From positions 620,001 to 684,000 of the forward strand of contig JAOVFP010000007.1 in the NCBI GenBank assembly GCA_025738555.1: a stretch of 64,000 nucleotides of DNA, given 5' to 3'. The notes under the pieces are model-generated. The model had not been told where the DNA came from and ran no database searches. It saw only the letters and a list, made by a program, of their open reading frames with translations. Origin of the DNA: Cyathus striatus. Its lineage: Eukaryota; Basidiomycota; Agaricomycetes; Agaricales; Nidulariaceae. Made by a program: the position numbers and the translations under genes. Positions 36,040 to 48,930 of this stretch are shown here, piece after piece; positions within the stretch are counted from its first letter, which is position 1, and the number at the start of each line of letters is the position of its first letter.

Positions 36040-36490
36040 GGTAGTACTATCAGACAATATGGGAATCAAAGTGATCTACTGGGCATAAAATAGCTTTGTT
36101 AGCAGGGGATAATTGAGACAGAATAAAATAGGAGTGATATTATAGGATGTAACATGGCTTTTTGAGCAGGGGTTACTTAAGACAGAATAAAATAAGAGTT
36201 ATATTATTGGTTGAAAAATAGCTTTGTGAGCAGGGATTACTTAAGACAGAATAAAATAAAAGTTATATTATTGGTTGAAAAATAGCTTTGTGAGCAGGGA
36301 TTACTTAGGACAGGATAAATAGGAGTGATATTATTGGTTATGAAATAGCTTTGTGAACAGAGGTTATTTCAGGCAGAATTAAATAGGAGTGATAATTACC
36401 TTGAAACACAGCAAAAGTTTTGTGGGCAGGGGTTAGTTGAGAATGAATTAAATAAGAGTGATACAATTGGATCTAAAATAGCTTTTTGAC
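36040..36490 (+). repeat. Tandem array, period about 65 bp, inside KDZ-A
   Basis: About six units containing GCTTTGTGAGCAGGGATTAC, TTAAGACAGAATAAAATA and GAGTGATATTATTGG. Different in sequence from the TGATCA arrays and found only near the right end. Confidence 0.75.
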
Positions 36491-37369
36491 CTCACTTAAT
36501 GATAACTTATAATAACTTACAAATCCATTAGTATAACTAGTAACCCAGTGTGCCACTTCTATCAATCAATGATTACTTATGATAACTGAACAATCCATTA
36601 CTTTACCATTATGACCAACTGTTAGTGAGATATTTGTGTAATGGCCATGTTCAGTTAGACCTTCTGTTTAATTAACAATGACTTGTGAAGTGCTTAACAA
36701 AGTCAAAATCTACTCAGAATTTGTTGTACCTCTGTTCAAGCCTGACTGTGATGTGTAACTGAACAGTTAAATGCAATGGTACAGTAGTACCAATAGAAAT
36801 TGAATCAGTCAATAATTCTTATTTATACTTATGAATCTATTAGTATCAATACTAACCCAATGTAATACTGTCATGCCCCATTCCGAAGGGTACCAAGAGT
36901 TAGCAAGGAGTAGCTGATATTCATGCAGGAAAAGAGTATGATGTTGGTCATGTGACTCAGAGTATGAATAAAATATACAGAGTTTGGTGGAGCATTGGCT
37001 TCAGCTTATGTGCTACACTCCACAGTTCCCTGGTTCAAGTATTTCAGATGTAGAAGGTAGAAATAGGAGAAGCTGAGTAAGAGGTCAGAAGAGCAGAGTT
37101 AGAAGAACTTCAAGTGCAAAAATCCATAAGAAATGATAAATAAGAAGAATATATTAAGTAAATCATATGATTAATCTAATAGAAGGGGAAGATGCAGTGG
37201 ATACAGATGTAGGAAATAAGATAAAAGATGACAAGTAAAAAGTGTGTAAATGGTAGAAGAGAAGCTTAAGCAGATGAAGTAGCCAAAAGTGTGGATTAAT
37301 GATAAAACAGCAGAGTAAGCTATAGGTACTTTGTAGAATTGAATTTTGTGACATATGAATCAATTAGTA

Positions 37370-38351
37370 CCAATACTAATCCAATTTACAACCAAAACAC
37401 TTAATGATCACTTATAATCACTTACAAACCTATTAGTACCAATAGTAACCCAATGCACCACTAAAATCATTTAATGATCACCTATGATCACTTACAAATC
37501 CTTTGGTACCACCACTACTAATCCAACACACAACCAAAACACTCAATGATCATTTATGATCACTTACAAATCCATTAGTACTAATAGTAACTAAATGCAC
37601 CACCAAAATTACTTAATGATCACTTATAATGACTTATAAATCTACTAGTACCAATACTAATCCAAATTAACACCAAAATACTCAATGATCACTTATGATC
37701 ACTTAGACTTATAAATCTACTAGTACCAATACTAATCCAAATTAACACCAAAATACTCAATGATCACTTATGATCACTTATGTGTCCATTAGTACCAATA
37801 ATAACCCAAGGCACCACAAAAATTATTCAATGATCACTTATGATCACTTATGAATCCTTTAGTACCAATAATAACCCAAGGCACCACAGAAATCACTCAA
37901 TGATCACTTATGATCACTTACGAATCCATTAGTACCAATAATAACCCAAGGCACTATGAAAATCACTCAATGATCACTTATGATCACTTACAAATCCATT
38001 AGTACCAATAATAACCCAAGGCACCACAAAAATCATTCAATGATCACTTATGATCACTTACAAATCCATTAGTACCAATAATAACCCAAGGCACCAAAAA
38101 AATCACTCAATGATCACTTATGATCACTTACAAATCCATTAGAACCAGTAAAGGTCCATAGAAATCCATCAGTACTAGTATGCACCCCAATATGTCACCT
38201 ATATCCCTAAATGATCATTTATGATCACTATTAGAATAACTATTAGTATAGAACACTATATAATTTAGAGGTGATCATAAAACTCCATGCTTATAAGAAC
38301 ACATGATCATATAGCCAGGAGTTAATATGAAAATAGTTTGCTAACACTTAT
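37370..38351 (-). repeat. KDZ-A right terminal region with TGATCA tandem units
   Basis: About ten units of about 70-80 bp carry CAATGATCACTTATGATCAC, AATCCATTAGTACCAATA and ATAACCCAAGGCACC, the reverse complement of the left array. They are followed by the 230-bp terminal inverted repeat ending in GCTAACACTTAT. Confidence 0.85.
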
Positions 38352-38781
38352 GTTGCTACAGCAACTTGGCAGCAACACTACAATCCTGCCGAAAATGTTT
38401 AGCACGCGTTACAAAACGGCTGTAGCTGTATCATGTATCGCCAAGATTGAACTCTACTATTGATCGAATGGTGATGGTGTCATTTTTTAAACTCAGATTT
38501 GACTGTTGGCTGACCGTGCATAATTTTGAGTAGTCTAAATTTGTATCAGTATGAGAAATCTCATAGCGTACAATGAATAAACCAGTAAGGCCGACTAGCG
38601 GCAAGGCCCGCTACCTGATATTTTTTTAATAAATGTATAATATATGTATTTAGATTTGTTGAAAGTGCGTAAGTAAGCATATCAGTGAAAGTTAATTGAA
38701 AGGTATATCCTGTTTAAATTAATTTTCATGAAAATGTAGCCTAAAGTTATTGTTAATGATTCCAGTTAAATTCCACTCATC

Positions 38782-39872
38782 CTTGGAGTAGTACGCCCAA
38801 GGGGCTGCCTTCCGAGCAATTTGCGAAAGTCACTGAGGAGGCGTTACGCGTTGTGTGACACCTCCCTGATATTATGTCACGCACTAACTGCTTCACTTAG
38901 TCTCACTATTACATGACCTTGTCAATGAGCTTACGGTGTTGTAAGTTCTTTCTTCCTCGTTTCTTCCCACTGCTCGTATCTTTACTGTATTGTTATAGAT
39001 GTCGCAACATTTTTAAATATTGTCTTTCTATAATTTACTCCGTTTTTTCTTATTTTCTTTCTGCGGCTTCAAAGTGTTGACTGCAATACATTCCTACTTG
39101 GGCGGTGCAATGAGGTTCGCATTCCTCACGAGTTCCTTTCTCACTGCTTCTCCTACTCTCTGTTTGTACGATATCAAACGATTTGGTTAAAATTCAATTG
39201 AATTGTAGAATTAATATCAGTTGGAGTGTAGTGTTGCTTATCATGTACTCCATGCGCTATTGTCAATTGATATGTCATGCCATTTGGGCAGGATGCCACA
39301 CTTACCTTGAAAATTGACCTGGTAGACTCTGGCAGGTATAACTTAGAAATTAAACTTTTTAATCTCTTTTTCTTTTATATAAGTAGATTACAAAATCACC
39401 AGCTCTCCTCAGTTGTCTCTCGACTTATGAGAACTGAGGTGAGCTGGACTTTTGCTACTTCGATATAGTGTTTGCTATTCTATAGGTAATATAATCAGCT
39501 GTCTCTCAACTTAAGTGGTGTACAAGAAAAGAGAAATATCTGTTGAACTTCAAGCTCTACCAAGACAAACTTGAAATAAGACGAAGAATTAAATTTACTT
39601 TAAATGTAATGGTATGTTTCAAATTTTAGTGTTGTAGTTATTGCATTGCGGTGTGCAGAATGCCCTTCGAATGCGCTATCAGATTTAAATGAGTAGTGCT
39701 TTGCAAATAAGTACTCAGGTGATGGTGGAATGTGTCTAACTGACATGACAAACCCGAACGAACTACCAGTTAGATTATTATTAGCATACATCAGGGAGGT
39801 GTCACAGTGCGTAACGCCTCTCCAGTGACTTTCGCGAATTGCTCAGATGGCAGCTCCCTGAGTATGCCCAAG
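38782..39872. mobile_element. TIR element, 1.09 kb, about 85-bp inverted ends
   Basis: The left end (CCAAGGGGCTGCCTTC, GCGAAAGTCACTGAGGAGGC, GTGACACCTCCCTGAT) and the right end read in reverse (GGGAGCTGCCATCTGAGC, GCGAAAGTCACTGGAGAGGC, GTGACACCTCCCTGAT) are clear inverted repeats. The interior (about 0.9 kb) has no transposase; a 63-codon minus frame at 39,791-39,600 looks like chance. Superfamily and target duplication not determined. Confidence 0.7.
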
Positions 39873-42800
39873 CTTAGCAAAATGGCTTCACTTCTATTCG
39901 CTGAGTAAAGCCCACAAGTGCTGTGGTTCGGTTATGAACTACACATTGGTGTATTCCTGTGAATACACGAAAGTCAATAGCTAGAACGATAGAATAGAAT
40001 TGTACCTATAGTTCTGTTGAACTACCTTAATATAATAAGAGTGTCAAGTGCGTTGAATCCTCGAAGAGTGAATTACCTTAATTATGCTTAATAAATCTGT
40101 TATGTCACAAGCTACCGCCGATGTCTGGGAAACTTAGGATCACACTGGATTTAGAGGTTGAAAAAGAGATGATTTATTCATGAAACCTCGCTGTTTATAT
40201 ACAATTCTAATACTATGATAACTAGAATGTTCTACACGTAGTTTGGTATTTATCGCGCATACTACTATCATGAAGTATCTTCTACTGTATTCTACTAACT
40301 TCTTGGAGCTCTTGGACATACACAAAACAATATTCAATTGAGCAACGCAGCTGCAGATTGATAATACAAACAGAGACAAAATAAGAAGTGAGATAGAATG
40401 AAAAAGAACGAGAAAAGATGAAGAAACATGTTAACAGCTCTAAGTTAGATAGTTGAATATTACTATAACAACAAGCTACAACATACTCTAATCTACAAAC
40501 ATTTTGTTGACAATGAACATGGTGTGAAATCTCAACAGTGCAAAAGGCCAAAAAATTGTCGAAACAAGGACCACACATGCATGGATCACAAGGCAATTCA
40601 TGATGGCAACTACATACATAAACCAAACATAAATTAATTAAGTACAGTTGGCTTGTGGAGTGGCTCTATCACCAGTTAAGTCCTGATGCATATCTCATAA
40701 AGTGTTCTGAGACATACAATATAATGAAACATACTACTGAACATGATGATGCAAATTAAAAAATACTTAAAAAGAAACTCTTATCTTCGTTGTCTACAAA
40801 GATGCGGCGGAGAAAGTTGGGATATGGGAATGACCGATATTTTGAACTCGTTTAAACTCCGGTTGATGGGAGGTGTTCGCTCTGCAAAATTTGGTTTTTC
40901 ATCACCCTACATAACCCTACTACCTTAAAAGGTAGTGGGAATAGTCAATATAAGGTTCTTCAGAAGTCATCGTGTTGTCATGTACTAGTCAAAGGCAAGT
41001 CAGAAAATATGCAGTATGCAGTAACTGTATGTCCATAGATTATAATTTATTAGTACAGTAATCCCTTGATTCACTCAAGCACATAAATAACGAAAGATAA
41101 CATTATATTTCAAAGGCAGTAGTACATAAAATATAGTACTATGGTTAACAAACAGTCTACAAGTCCCTAATAGTAACTAGCTCCTATTACCAATGCACAC
41201 CTCCAGCGCAACAGAAAAATTCCTAGATGATCCAGCCAATTCAAAACCACCTGCATGCATGAAGTCATAAAGCAAAATCCCAATGTAAGCACGTGAACTT
41301 AGGAGGGGCAAAATAATGGGTGGGGGTGTCATACGGAGGAAGTTTGCATCACTTGGGATAACCTGGTCTTATACATATAGGCATGAACACGAAGCAGAAG
41401 AATTCGGAACATACAATGTGAACAGGCTGACAGCAGCATCTCCCATTACCATCTCAACACGTCTAACTTTGCCGAGGACCCGACGCCTATGAGATTGTAG
41501 GTAGTGTACACGGTGATGAGTCGGTCTTGATGAGGTTGTCCTGCAGCCTAAATTGAGGGCTTGTAGAGGAAGGGACACACAAGGTGGGGGGAGGAAACGA
41601 GTGGGAGAAAGGCCCCTAGAGTCTAAGGCGAAGAGAGGGAAAGGGTGTCAGCTGCTGAATTTCTGCTCAGTATAAGTATATTTAGTGGATCTGGAGTTTC
41701 AAATGACTTGTTTACATATGTAAGCTAAGTACTTAGCTTAGTTTTAGATCAGAACCGAAGGCTCGGCCCTCCAGATATGTAGTGCAACATAGTGAAATTG
41801 CTCTTGCACTCTTGAGTCGACTCTTAGATACAGTTACGCATACATACATATGTACATAACATAATTACTTAGCATTGCGGATCGGATTTCGATGTTTTTG
41901 TGCAGAGTTTACATTTGCATATATTTAACATGCTGTTACTTCAATATTAGTTTTCTATTGCTTTGCAAGTGTAGGTGATTCAAAGGAAAGACTCATCGAA
42001 GGTGAACATAGTACACTTATATTTAATCACACAATAATGGACGAAAGTCAAACTAAAGGGACTGAAAGCTTACTTCAAATAGCGGCGTGAAACAGGCTAT
42101 ATTGACTAAATCTCTACCCTTGTCGGATTAATATCCGACTATTTACAGACTTTTGACAAGTAAACAACTGTGAGTTGACTAGCTTCTGAATGATTGTCAT
42201 CAGGTAGATGATTACGTCTGACCAGCGTCTGACTCAGCGTTTTTACTGAGTGTCACCATTCATATCCCGGGTTCGATTGTTATTTTGCGCATCCATTCTT
42301 GCATGCATTTCTCAGTGAGTTGAAGATCGCTTAACATTTCCACTCACTTTAGTTAGTAGGGTTATAGGGCTCGAGCTCGAATTTTCTTGACAGTAAATTA
42401 TAATACACATGTTCTTGTTTGAATTCTCGGCAGTTCACATTCTCTCTTGTTCAGCTTCGTTCAGGTCTGCGGTCAACCTCTGCGGTCTGCATGGCAATTA
42501 TAATAAGTTCTGTACATACTAAGTATGCACGACATTTCTCACAGGTTTTACGCTCGTAAAATAACTTACTTTATCTATAAAGTTCCTTGTTACCTATTAG
42601 TATAAATGAATCTACTTATTCATAAGTTCTTTACTTACTTGCGTATAGTTTCCAGCGATAGCCGGCCTTATTTGTTATTCCCACTAACTTTAGTTAGTAG
42701 GGTAATAGGGCTTGGGCTCCAATATTTTTTGGCAGTACATCACATTTTGTTTGCACCTGTTAGATATTTTGGCTTTTCGGCTGCTCCTTTGTTCTTCGTT

Positions 42801-43049
42801 TATTTAGTTAACCTCTACATTTGTGCTCGTGCACTCCTCTTATCTTTTCGGGGGCACTGCTTCAACAGTTGATATCAATTCCCGTTCGTAGTCATATAGT
42901 GATTCGGATTTTATTTACCGGTGCCCTCTTTTTAATGTATCTACATAAATTAACGCTTCCGCTTTGACAAGCACTGATGCTTTTGGTTATGAAACCTATT
43001 AACCTTGCTTAAGTACTTATTATTCGTATTATAGTGTTTTTTCCCGCGG
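39873..43049. other. Non-coding, AT-rich; one diverged direct repeat
   Basis: No gene recognised. Two related segments of about 80 bp at about 42,340-42,420 and 42,677-42,757 share ACTTTAGTTAGTAGGGT, ATAGGGCT and a following CAGTA. The 104-codon and shorter frames in between lack any domain or splice support. Confidence 0.45.
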
Positions 43050-43766
43050 GAAAGTAATGGGAAGCGCGGGAAATACCGAAGCGCGCGAACCTGTGACGTG
43101 AAACTGTGACAAATGTGACGCGCGAGAAATATTTCAGGCGCAGGAAAGTAATGTGAAGCGCGGGAAAATAGTGATCCGCTGGAAATCTGTGAGGTGCGGG
43201 AAAGTAGTGTGATGCGCGCGAAATACCGAAGCGCGCGAACCTGTGACACATGTGACATGCTCAAACAGCGTGACCAACTGATACAATATCCAATTAGTAT
43301 TCTTTATGATTGTTTATGATCACTAATAGATTAGTAGTAATATTCAATTGGATTGAGCCAATGATTGTGTATGATCATCAATAAATTAATAGTAATATTC
43401 AACTAGAATGAACCAATGATTGTTTATGATCACCAATAAATTAATAGTAATATTCAACTAGAATGAACCAATGATTGTTTATGATCACCAATAGATTAAT
43501 AGTAATATTCAATTAGAATGAACCAATGATTGCCCATGATCACCAATAGATTAGCAGTAATATTCAATTAGAATAAACCAATGATTGCCCATGATCACCA
43601 ATAGATTAGTAGTAATATTCAATTAGAATAAACCAATGATTGTTTTTGATCACTAAAAGACTAATTAATACCCATACAAAGATAGGCACTCAAAAAAAGC
43701 CTGGCTTGCATGATTGAGGCAATCAATTATCCTAGGCTTTTTTTGAAAATATTGGCTGACACTTAT
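43050..43766. mobile_element. KDZ-C: truncated KDZ-type end
   Basis: The right terminus, read inward, is ATAAGTGTCAGCCAATATTTTC, closely matching the KDZ-A/B ATAAGTGTTAGC end. Next to it is a hairpin (CAAAAAAAGCCTGG / CCTAGGCTTTTTTTG), then about six units of 55-60 bp with AACCAATGATTG, TATGATCACCAATAGATTA and GTAATATTCAA. Further in lie GC-rich tandem units (GCGCGGGAAA, GAAGCGCGCGAACCTGTGAC) with TGTGAC motifs. No opposite terminus was found, so the element is probably truncated. Confidence 0.6.
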
Positions 43767-43806
43767 GACATGTTGTAAGTCGGAAATAAGGACCAGTAAC
43801 CAGATA

Positions 43807-44862
43807 CTAACTGTCAAACCCCAGTGTCTGGGACACAGCTTGCAGATTGGTGTCCCAGATTTGCAGACATCCCTGTCTCAAGCCGCAGATGTGCTTTCCG
43901 TAGTTCAAAAATAAGGAGCTTACTAGCTCATTTTGAATTCTCCTAGGAGCTCCTATCGTAGGGCCTTGACGCAATTCTCGCAAGAAGTACGTTATCATGT
44001 AACCCTCATGGTTAGATAGAAGGAGGCGATCTTTTTCAGGAGAAAGGGAAGAGATTCCACTATAGATCGGTGGGATGAGTAATGATAGTATGATAAACAA
44101 TGATGATAACGTAGCTTACATGTTTCGAAACAGAGGAATTATCCTCCATAGTTGAGTGTTGTTTGATAAACACCAGCATCTATATATATAATTATATATG
44201 GTTAATCCCACAAAACTAAATGAACCTACACTACGCCATGGTTACGATAAGTTACGATGAGCCGCTTGTCGCCCCTTCCATAGAAATTTAAGGACGAAGC
44301 ACGAAGGCCATTGCCACTTTCAATCTCAGGATACAGGTCATTCGGGTTTGGGAGAACGTTGTCAGTGGCGAAGAGTCCTTTACAGTGTTAGAATAGAGCC
44401 AATAGCCAATGGAAGAAAACATACCATGGCGAAGCCACATAGCCACATGAACCTCTGATCCGACCCCGAGAGCGAGCTTTCGGCCTGATGCAGAGACATT
44501 GATGGCATATCCGGGAGCATTCGCAGACCCAGTCAGAACAGCAGTCAAGTTCTAAACAACATAAGACTAGTAATATCCGACACAAAAGAACATACACATA
44601 CATGAAAATTGGTTAGCGTATAAGTCCCACGAACGGAACCGCAGTAAAGCTCTCGGTGATAAATAGGATCCCAGGCCAGAGAAAGGACAGGAGAATGGAT
44701 CGGGACGTAATAAAGTAGCTCCCCAGATAAGACGGAGTAGACATACACATATCCATCCCCACCACCGCTAGCCAGATAGTGCCCATCAGGGGAGAATTTC
44801 AAAACTGTGATGGATCTGTTGTTGCCTCTGTGAGACCAGGCATTCACGTAGGTAGGATCCAT
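43807..44862 (-). CDS. WD40-repeat protein 1 (C-terminally shortened)
   Basis: Start ATG at 44,862 (MDPTYVNAWSHR) was chosen because paralogue 3 starts with MDPTYLSTWSHR after a similar leader. Exons give WD40 blades: ITVLKFSPDGHYLASGGGDG, YVYSVLSGELL, VLSLAWDPIYHRELYCGS, then after an intron AYAI-like NVSASGRKLALGVGSEVHV, then QLWRIIPLFRNM. After another intron come ISSLSPEKDRLLLSNHEGY and ICGLRQGCLQIWDTNLQ. The frame ends at GFDS-stop (43,807), where paralogue 3 continues with another blade and a membrane segment. The KDZ-C end lies only 40 bp downstream, so the 3' part may have been lost with that insertion. Beta-propeller scaffold; partner unknown. Confidence 0.65.
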
Positions 44863-45048
44863 AATTGTGCAGATACGTGCTTCCAAACCACGCACACATA
44901 TATACGAGAAAACTGCGGAAGATCGCCGATTGTCGCACCTGAATCGATTACTAAAATATTTCTTAAGTAAAATAATTTAAATCACAAAGCAGCATTAATG
45001 GACACTGTGATGATCCCCCAAGGAAGACCCCGAATACCAGAGAGTTTA

Positions 45049-45900
45049 GATCATGAGTTTACGAATAATTTCCACCTCGTGCTTCATCATTTCTCTTTCA
45101 ATAACCCCGGAAGTAAATCTATTGCGTGAGTCAGATGCCGCAAGGTTATGGCATGAGCGGGCCTAAAAAATACAAAGAACTTTGGTGATACAGATTGTCA
45201 AAAATCTTTTTGAGCCTTAATGACTCATAATCATCTCTCATAGTTTAATACTCAACTCTATGGCTTTAAGTCAATCTCTATTTGTAAATGTATTATATTG
45301 AACCTCAATTTCTGTGATGTGCTTAACCAGCTCAAGTGAACAAAAATAGAGATCAGTTCCGATGCTAAGAATTACAAAGTACACTAATTATCTACCATAC
45401 AATTCTTCGGGAAACACGATGGGCGTCCCATCTCTCTCAGCCGGAACGATTGCCTGTCGGCAACACATTAAAAACCCAACACGGTGTTCAGGAAAATATG
45501 CAAGCTGTAGCATGGTGTGAGACCTACACGTTAACGGCCTTCTTCGCCACCAACTTCTGTTGCCTCGACCAGATACTGACATACGACCTTGTTGAGCCCA
45601 TCTTGAGGACTAGTAAGTCACCATGCCAGATGGTGAGACCAGTCACTAGCTTCGCGGCGTAATTTCTGGTTGAAAAGGTACCCTTTCAGTATCGGTATAT
45701 CACCCTGTAGGTGTGCCTCTTCGGTCCATCTCATATGTTCACAATTGTTGACCGTACAGGGACAGTCAAATAATTCGTTAGAACTACTTCAGCCGTGGGA
45801 AAAGTAGTATAAGGGTCGTCGGGCGAAAGGTGAAGTGGGATATCAACAGATTGGGTGGTCCGAGGGTGAAAAGAAGGGTAATAGATGCCTTTGATGGTGA
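45049..45900 (-). pseudogene. Small orphan gene, degraded
   Basis: Minus-strand pieces read FHPRTTQSVDIPLHLSPDD, EVVLTNYLTVPVRSTIVNI, AAKLVTGLTIWHGDLLVLKM and, as a final exon, FTSGVIEREMMKHEVEIIRK ending at TAA (45,049). The 'R.TI..I ... W.G.L.VLK' arrangement resembles small agaricomycete orphans found beside WD40 clusters. Stops occur after TIVNI and YRY, so it is probably not functional, unless those lie in introns I could not place. Confidence 0.35.
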
Positions 45901-47959
45901 GCTAAATAAAATATTATTCAGTCAGGCTCAATAAGTTGTATCATAAGGAGGCAAATACGAACCATATTCAAGGTTTACTAGGATGAAGATGGGAAAACAG
46001 AAACGCAAAGTATAGCTGTCTCCTTTCCCATAAAAGCTCTTCGATATCGTGCCTCATTCCACACTAAACACACCTACTAGTGCGACGACTCTAGAGCACT
46101 TGAACTTGGATAGTCTTTTGGGGTACTCCATGAGGCATGTCTTTGTCTTCAGATAACACCACCGTTTCACATTGCTTCATCAGCGGGGACTTCAATCGGT
46201 GGAACCCAAGGAGCCTGTTGAGAAGCCGAGAGATGTAGAACAAAGGCGTACGTTCGTCATAATTTCGGGTTCAGTGAGTGATTGGTACCAAGCTTTTATG
46301 ACCATATGATTACCTCTTGAGAGAGGTGAATCTAAAGCTACAATTAATTTGAATATCCACATTATTGTGCGAGATTCCTTTCATAGATTCTGTCGGGATT
46401 ATACTTAAATGAACTTTACTCGGTAGACCCGGGCCGAGATGCTCTGGCCACGCTGAAATACACCATAGAGATAAACATATGATAAATCGCAACAAACAGC
46501 GTTGATTGGAGCCGATGCTATGATCGAGCTCATGAAAATCCACCATATGCACAAAAAACCTTCTGATACACGTTGCATCCTCAAGTTTAAATCCAGGCAT
46601 ATAGAACGTATACTGTACGAATCAAATCAATTGGGCACCCCTTTGAGTGCGTGACAGGCCCAAACCACAAAGTGATTTTGGCACATGAAGATTTGTAGTG
46701 TGACATACCAGAATTTTCGGCATTTTGAGCACTCAAGCTAGCCAAAAATTTGAATTATTGCATGTATTTTACTTGTAGAAGTACAGAACACTATAATCTA
46801 GCAAGAAATAGCTTTCAGAGAAGAAAAAATGCCCATAAACTAGTTATTAATCTGCAAATACGCTGGTGCCTAAATATGTCACCGTTTAACCATTCGGCAT
46901 TTTCATTTGTGATGTGTGACTTGGACCAAATTTCGGCGCGGCAGAACGGGTGCGTGACGCATGACTGCCCAATTGATTTGATTTGTACAGTATTGTCTAA
47001 TTATGATCTGCTCCGATTAGCCTCAATAATGGGCTTAATGATAAAGCTCAGTATATACATCGAACTTATCACAGAAATCTAATCAAACATACACATACTG
47101 CCAGTACCGGCATTTGCATGCCGAGCTGACCTCACTATACCCCATCAATTAGTCAACCAGGACTCTCCAGGACTGTAGGATCACAGGATCACCCACTATA
47201 TCCCATCTGTTACTGTCAGTCAATCAGGAACCTGATGAGATCAGTGATTGTCACTTGCTCCGAGAACTTAGAAGTTAGAAATGTGCTTTGATTCTTCGAT
47301 ACTATACCATGTACTAAGGGCTTCTGATACATGTTGCATTTCAAATTAAAAAGCCCAGGCGTAAGTGTCGCCGTACCGTAGCTATCGTATGGAAGGTTAC
47401 GGATATGTATTGTCTGTCTGATTGTGATCTGCTCCGATTAGCTTTAGTAGCAGACGTATTGAATAGAACAAAGTATTCCATTGTAGCGTATATGAATTTC
47501 ACATATTATCCAGGTTTCTACCTAATATTGTGTCGATGAATTGCACAGAACGTATACTTAACAGACTACAGTACCGAAATTTGCAGAATTAACCGACCTA
47601 TATCCCACCAGTAAGTCAATCACGAACCTGATCAATATGGTTATGTAACCTGCCCGAGGCTCGAGAATGTGGTTTGATTCTCAGTTAGTCAATCACGAAC
47701 CATATGCTACCATATGCACCTTACATATGTAGAAGCACACTTTGATTCTTTGATATGACAAGTGTGAATGCTATTGCCATACAATATTCATAGTACTTAG
47801 CAATAGGTATCTTCTAAACTAATAGGATATTATTGATCGAGATGGATGAACCTAGGCTCTATCAACGACTAAACAGTAGGCTTGTATTAAGACATTGGGG
47901 CCGTCTAAGTGAGATTCTGACCGGAACCAGCGATAGTGTAACAGCAGCCTCCGAAATAT
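45901..47959. other. Intergenic with a diverged tandem duplication
   Basis: Blocks at 46,560-47,240 and 47,310-47,720 recur in the same order: TTCTGATACACGTTGCAT / TTCTGATACATGTTGCAT, GATCTGCTCCGATTAGC (twice), and CAGTACCG..ATTTGCA with AGTCAATCA following. A 96-codon minus frame (46,600-46,310) is unrecognised. Confidence 0.45.
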
Positions 47960-48726
47960 TTATTTCGTAGGTTTCCTAAGAGTTTTTCTGTGATCTGCAG
48001 ACATATTTTTTAGGTACATTTCTGCAAACGCATCAATGGGCCATGATCGAGGATACTCTGAGAGAACGGGGTAGATTGCTTGAACCTAGGTACAGATTTA
48101 TCAAAACAATAAGGAGATAATGTCGCTCAACACTTACGCTTTGTCGAAATAGAGCGATACTAGCTTCATCCTGGTTAATGTAAGAAACCCTTCTATCCAG
48201 GCACTTCAGGACGATTGCATGAATGAAATCCTAATAAAAGAATTTATTCAGAGACGAAACCTAGACATGAAGTCATGCATACAGACCTGGACTTCCTTGT
48301 AGAAGTCTTGTCTCCATCCCAGCGTTTTCTTGAGTGACCACCCCCTGCCACTCGGATGTCCAAGGACACCGCTAGGTCGGTACAGTTTGGTGCAATCTTG
48401 TTGTCCAAGTTTGTTGACTTCATCAAGGCTTGGCCGTTGCTCCAGGTTATCAAGCGGTTCACTGACCGGACGTTCAGTCCTTAGGGGTAAACTTGTCATA
48501 CTCCTTGTACGTTGTGAACTGTTAATGATTGATAGCAAAGCTAAGAACCGACATACCCTTGGAATCCTTTATCAGAGTCGCCCATCTCATCTCCAGGTTT
48601 AGTTTCATAGAAATTGAATAGTTGCCTATTGGTAATTGTGCACTCCAGACCTGGGCTTGGTGTTTGCTCTGGAGAGAATTCTATGCGATTTGTCAATGGA
48701 GGAAAGTAAAGCTTTTCCATTGACAT
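47960..48726 (-). CDS. Small orphan protein, about 190 aa, four exons
   Basis: Start at 48,726 (or the second Met two codons on). Exon 1 reads MEKLYFPPLTNRIEFSPEQT ... NFYETKPGDEMG. Exon 2, behind a good intron, reads TSLPLRTERPVSEPLDNLEQ and WSLKKTLGWRQDFYKEVQ. Exon 3 reads DFIHAIVLKCLDRRVSYINQ, and exon 4 AIYPVLSEYPRSWPIDAFAE then MYLKNMSADHRKTLRK, stop at 47,960. The 'P....WPI..F...YLKN' ending is widespread among small agaricomycete proteins of unknown function. No stops or frame breaks were found. It lies between WD40 genes on the same strand, as such orphans often do. Confidence 0.6.
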
Positions 48727-48930
48727 TGAAAAGTAGAGTGGATGGCTTCTGTCTTGGAGTACGATGTAGTGAACTAAGTCGTGGCTGGGGAAGTTGGAAG
48801 GTCATGATTCAGCATCCCAGAAGATGTATCGAAGATACAACATGTGTCCATCACTTCCGAGTGTTGCACATGGTACTACCATGCTTTGATGCACCTGATC
48901 ATTATCAGAAACCGTGATATGTGTATTTTT

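Larger units (their letters stand above)
21958..38351 (-). mobile_element. KDZ-A: 16.4-kb KDZ transposon with passenger DNA
   Basis: Left terminus GAGTAGTGTCAGCAAATATT; right terminus, read inward, ATAAGTGTTAGCAAACTATT. About 230 bp next to each terminus are near-identical inverted repeats (shared TTTCATATTAACTCCTGGC), and tandem subterminal arrays follow at both ends. GTCGCTAC (21,950-21,957) and GTTGCTAC (38,352-38,359) form a candidate 8-bp target duplication with one mismatch; Zisupton-type elements are known to make 8-bp duplications. Inside are a KDZ transposase gene (minus strand), a coiled-coil gene remnant, an intact-looking passenger gene (plus strand), two LTR-like repeats, a fold-back element and a third tandem array. 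The transposase has a premature stop, so current mobility would need help from another copy. Confidence 0.85.
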
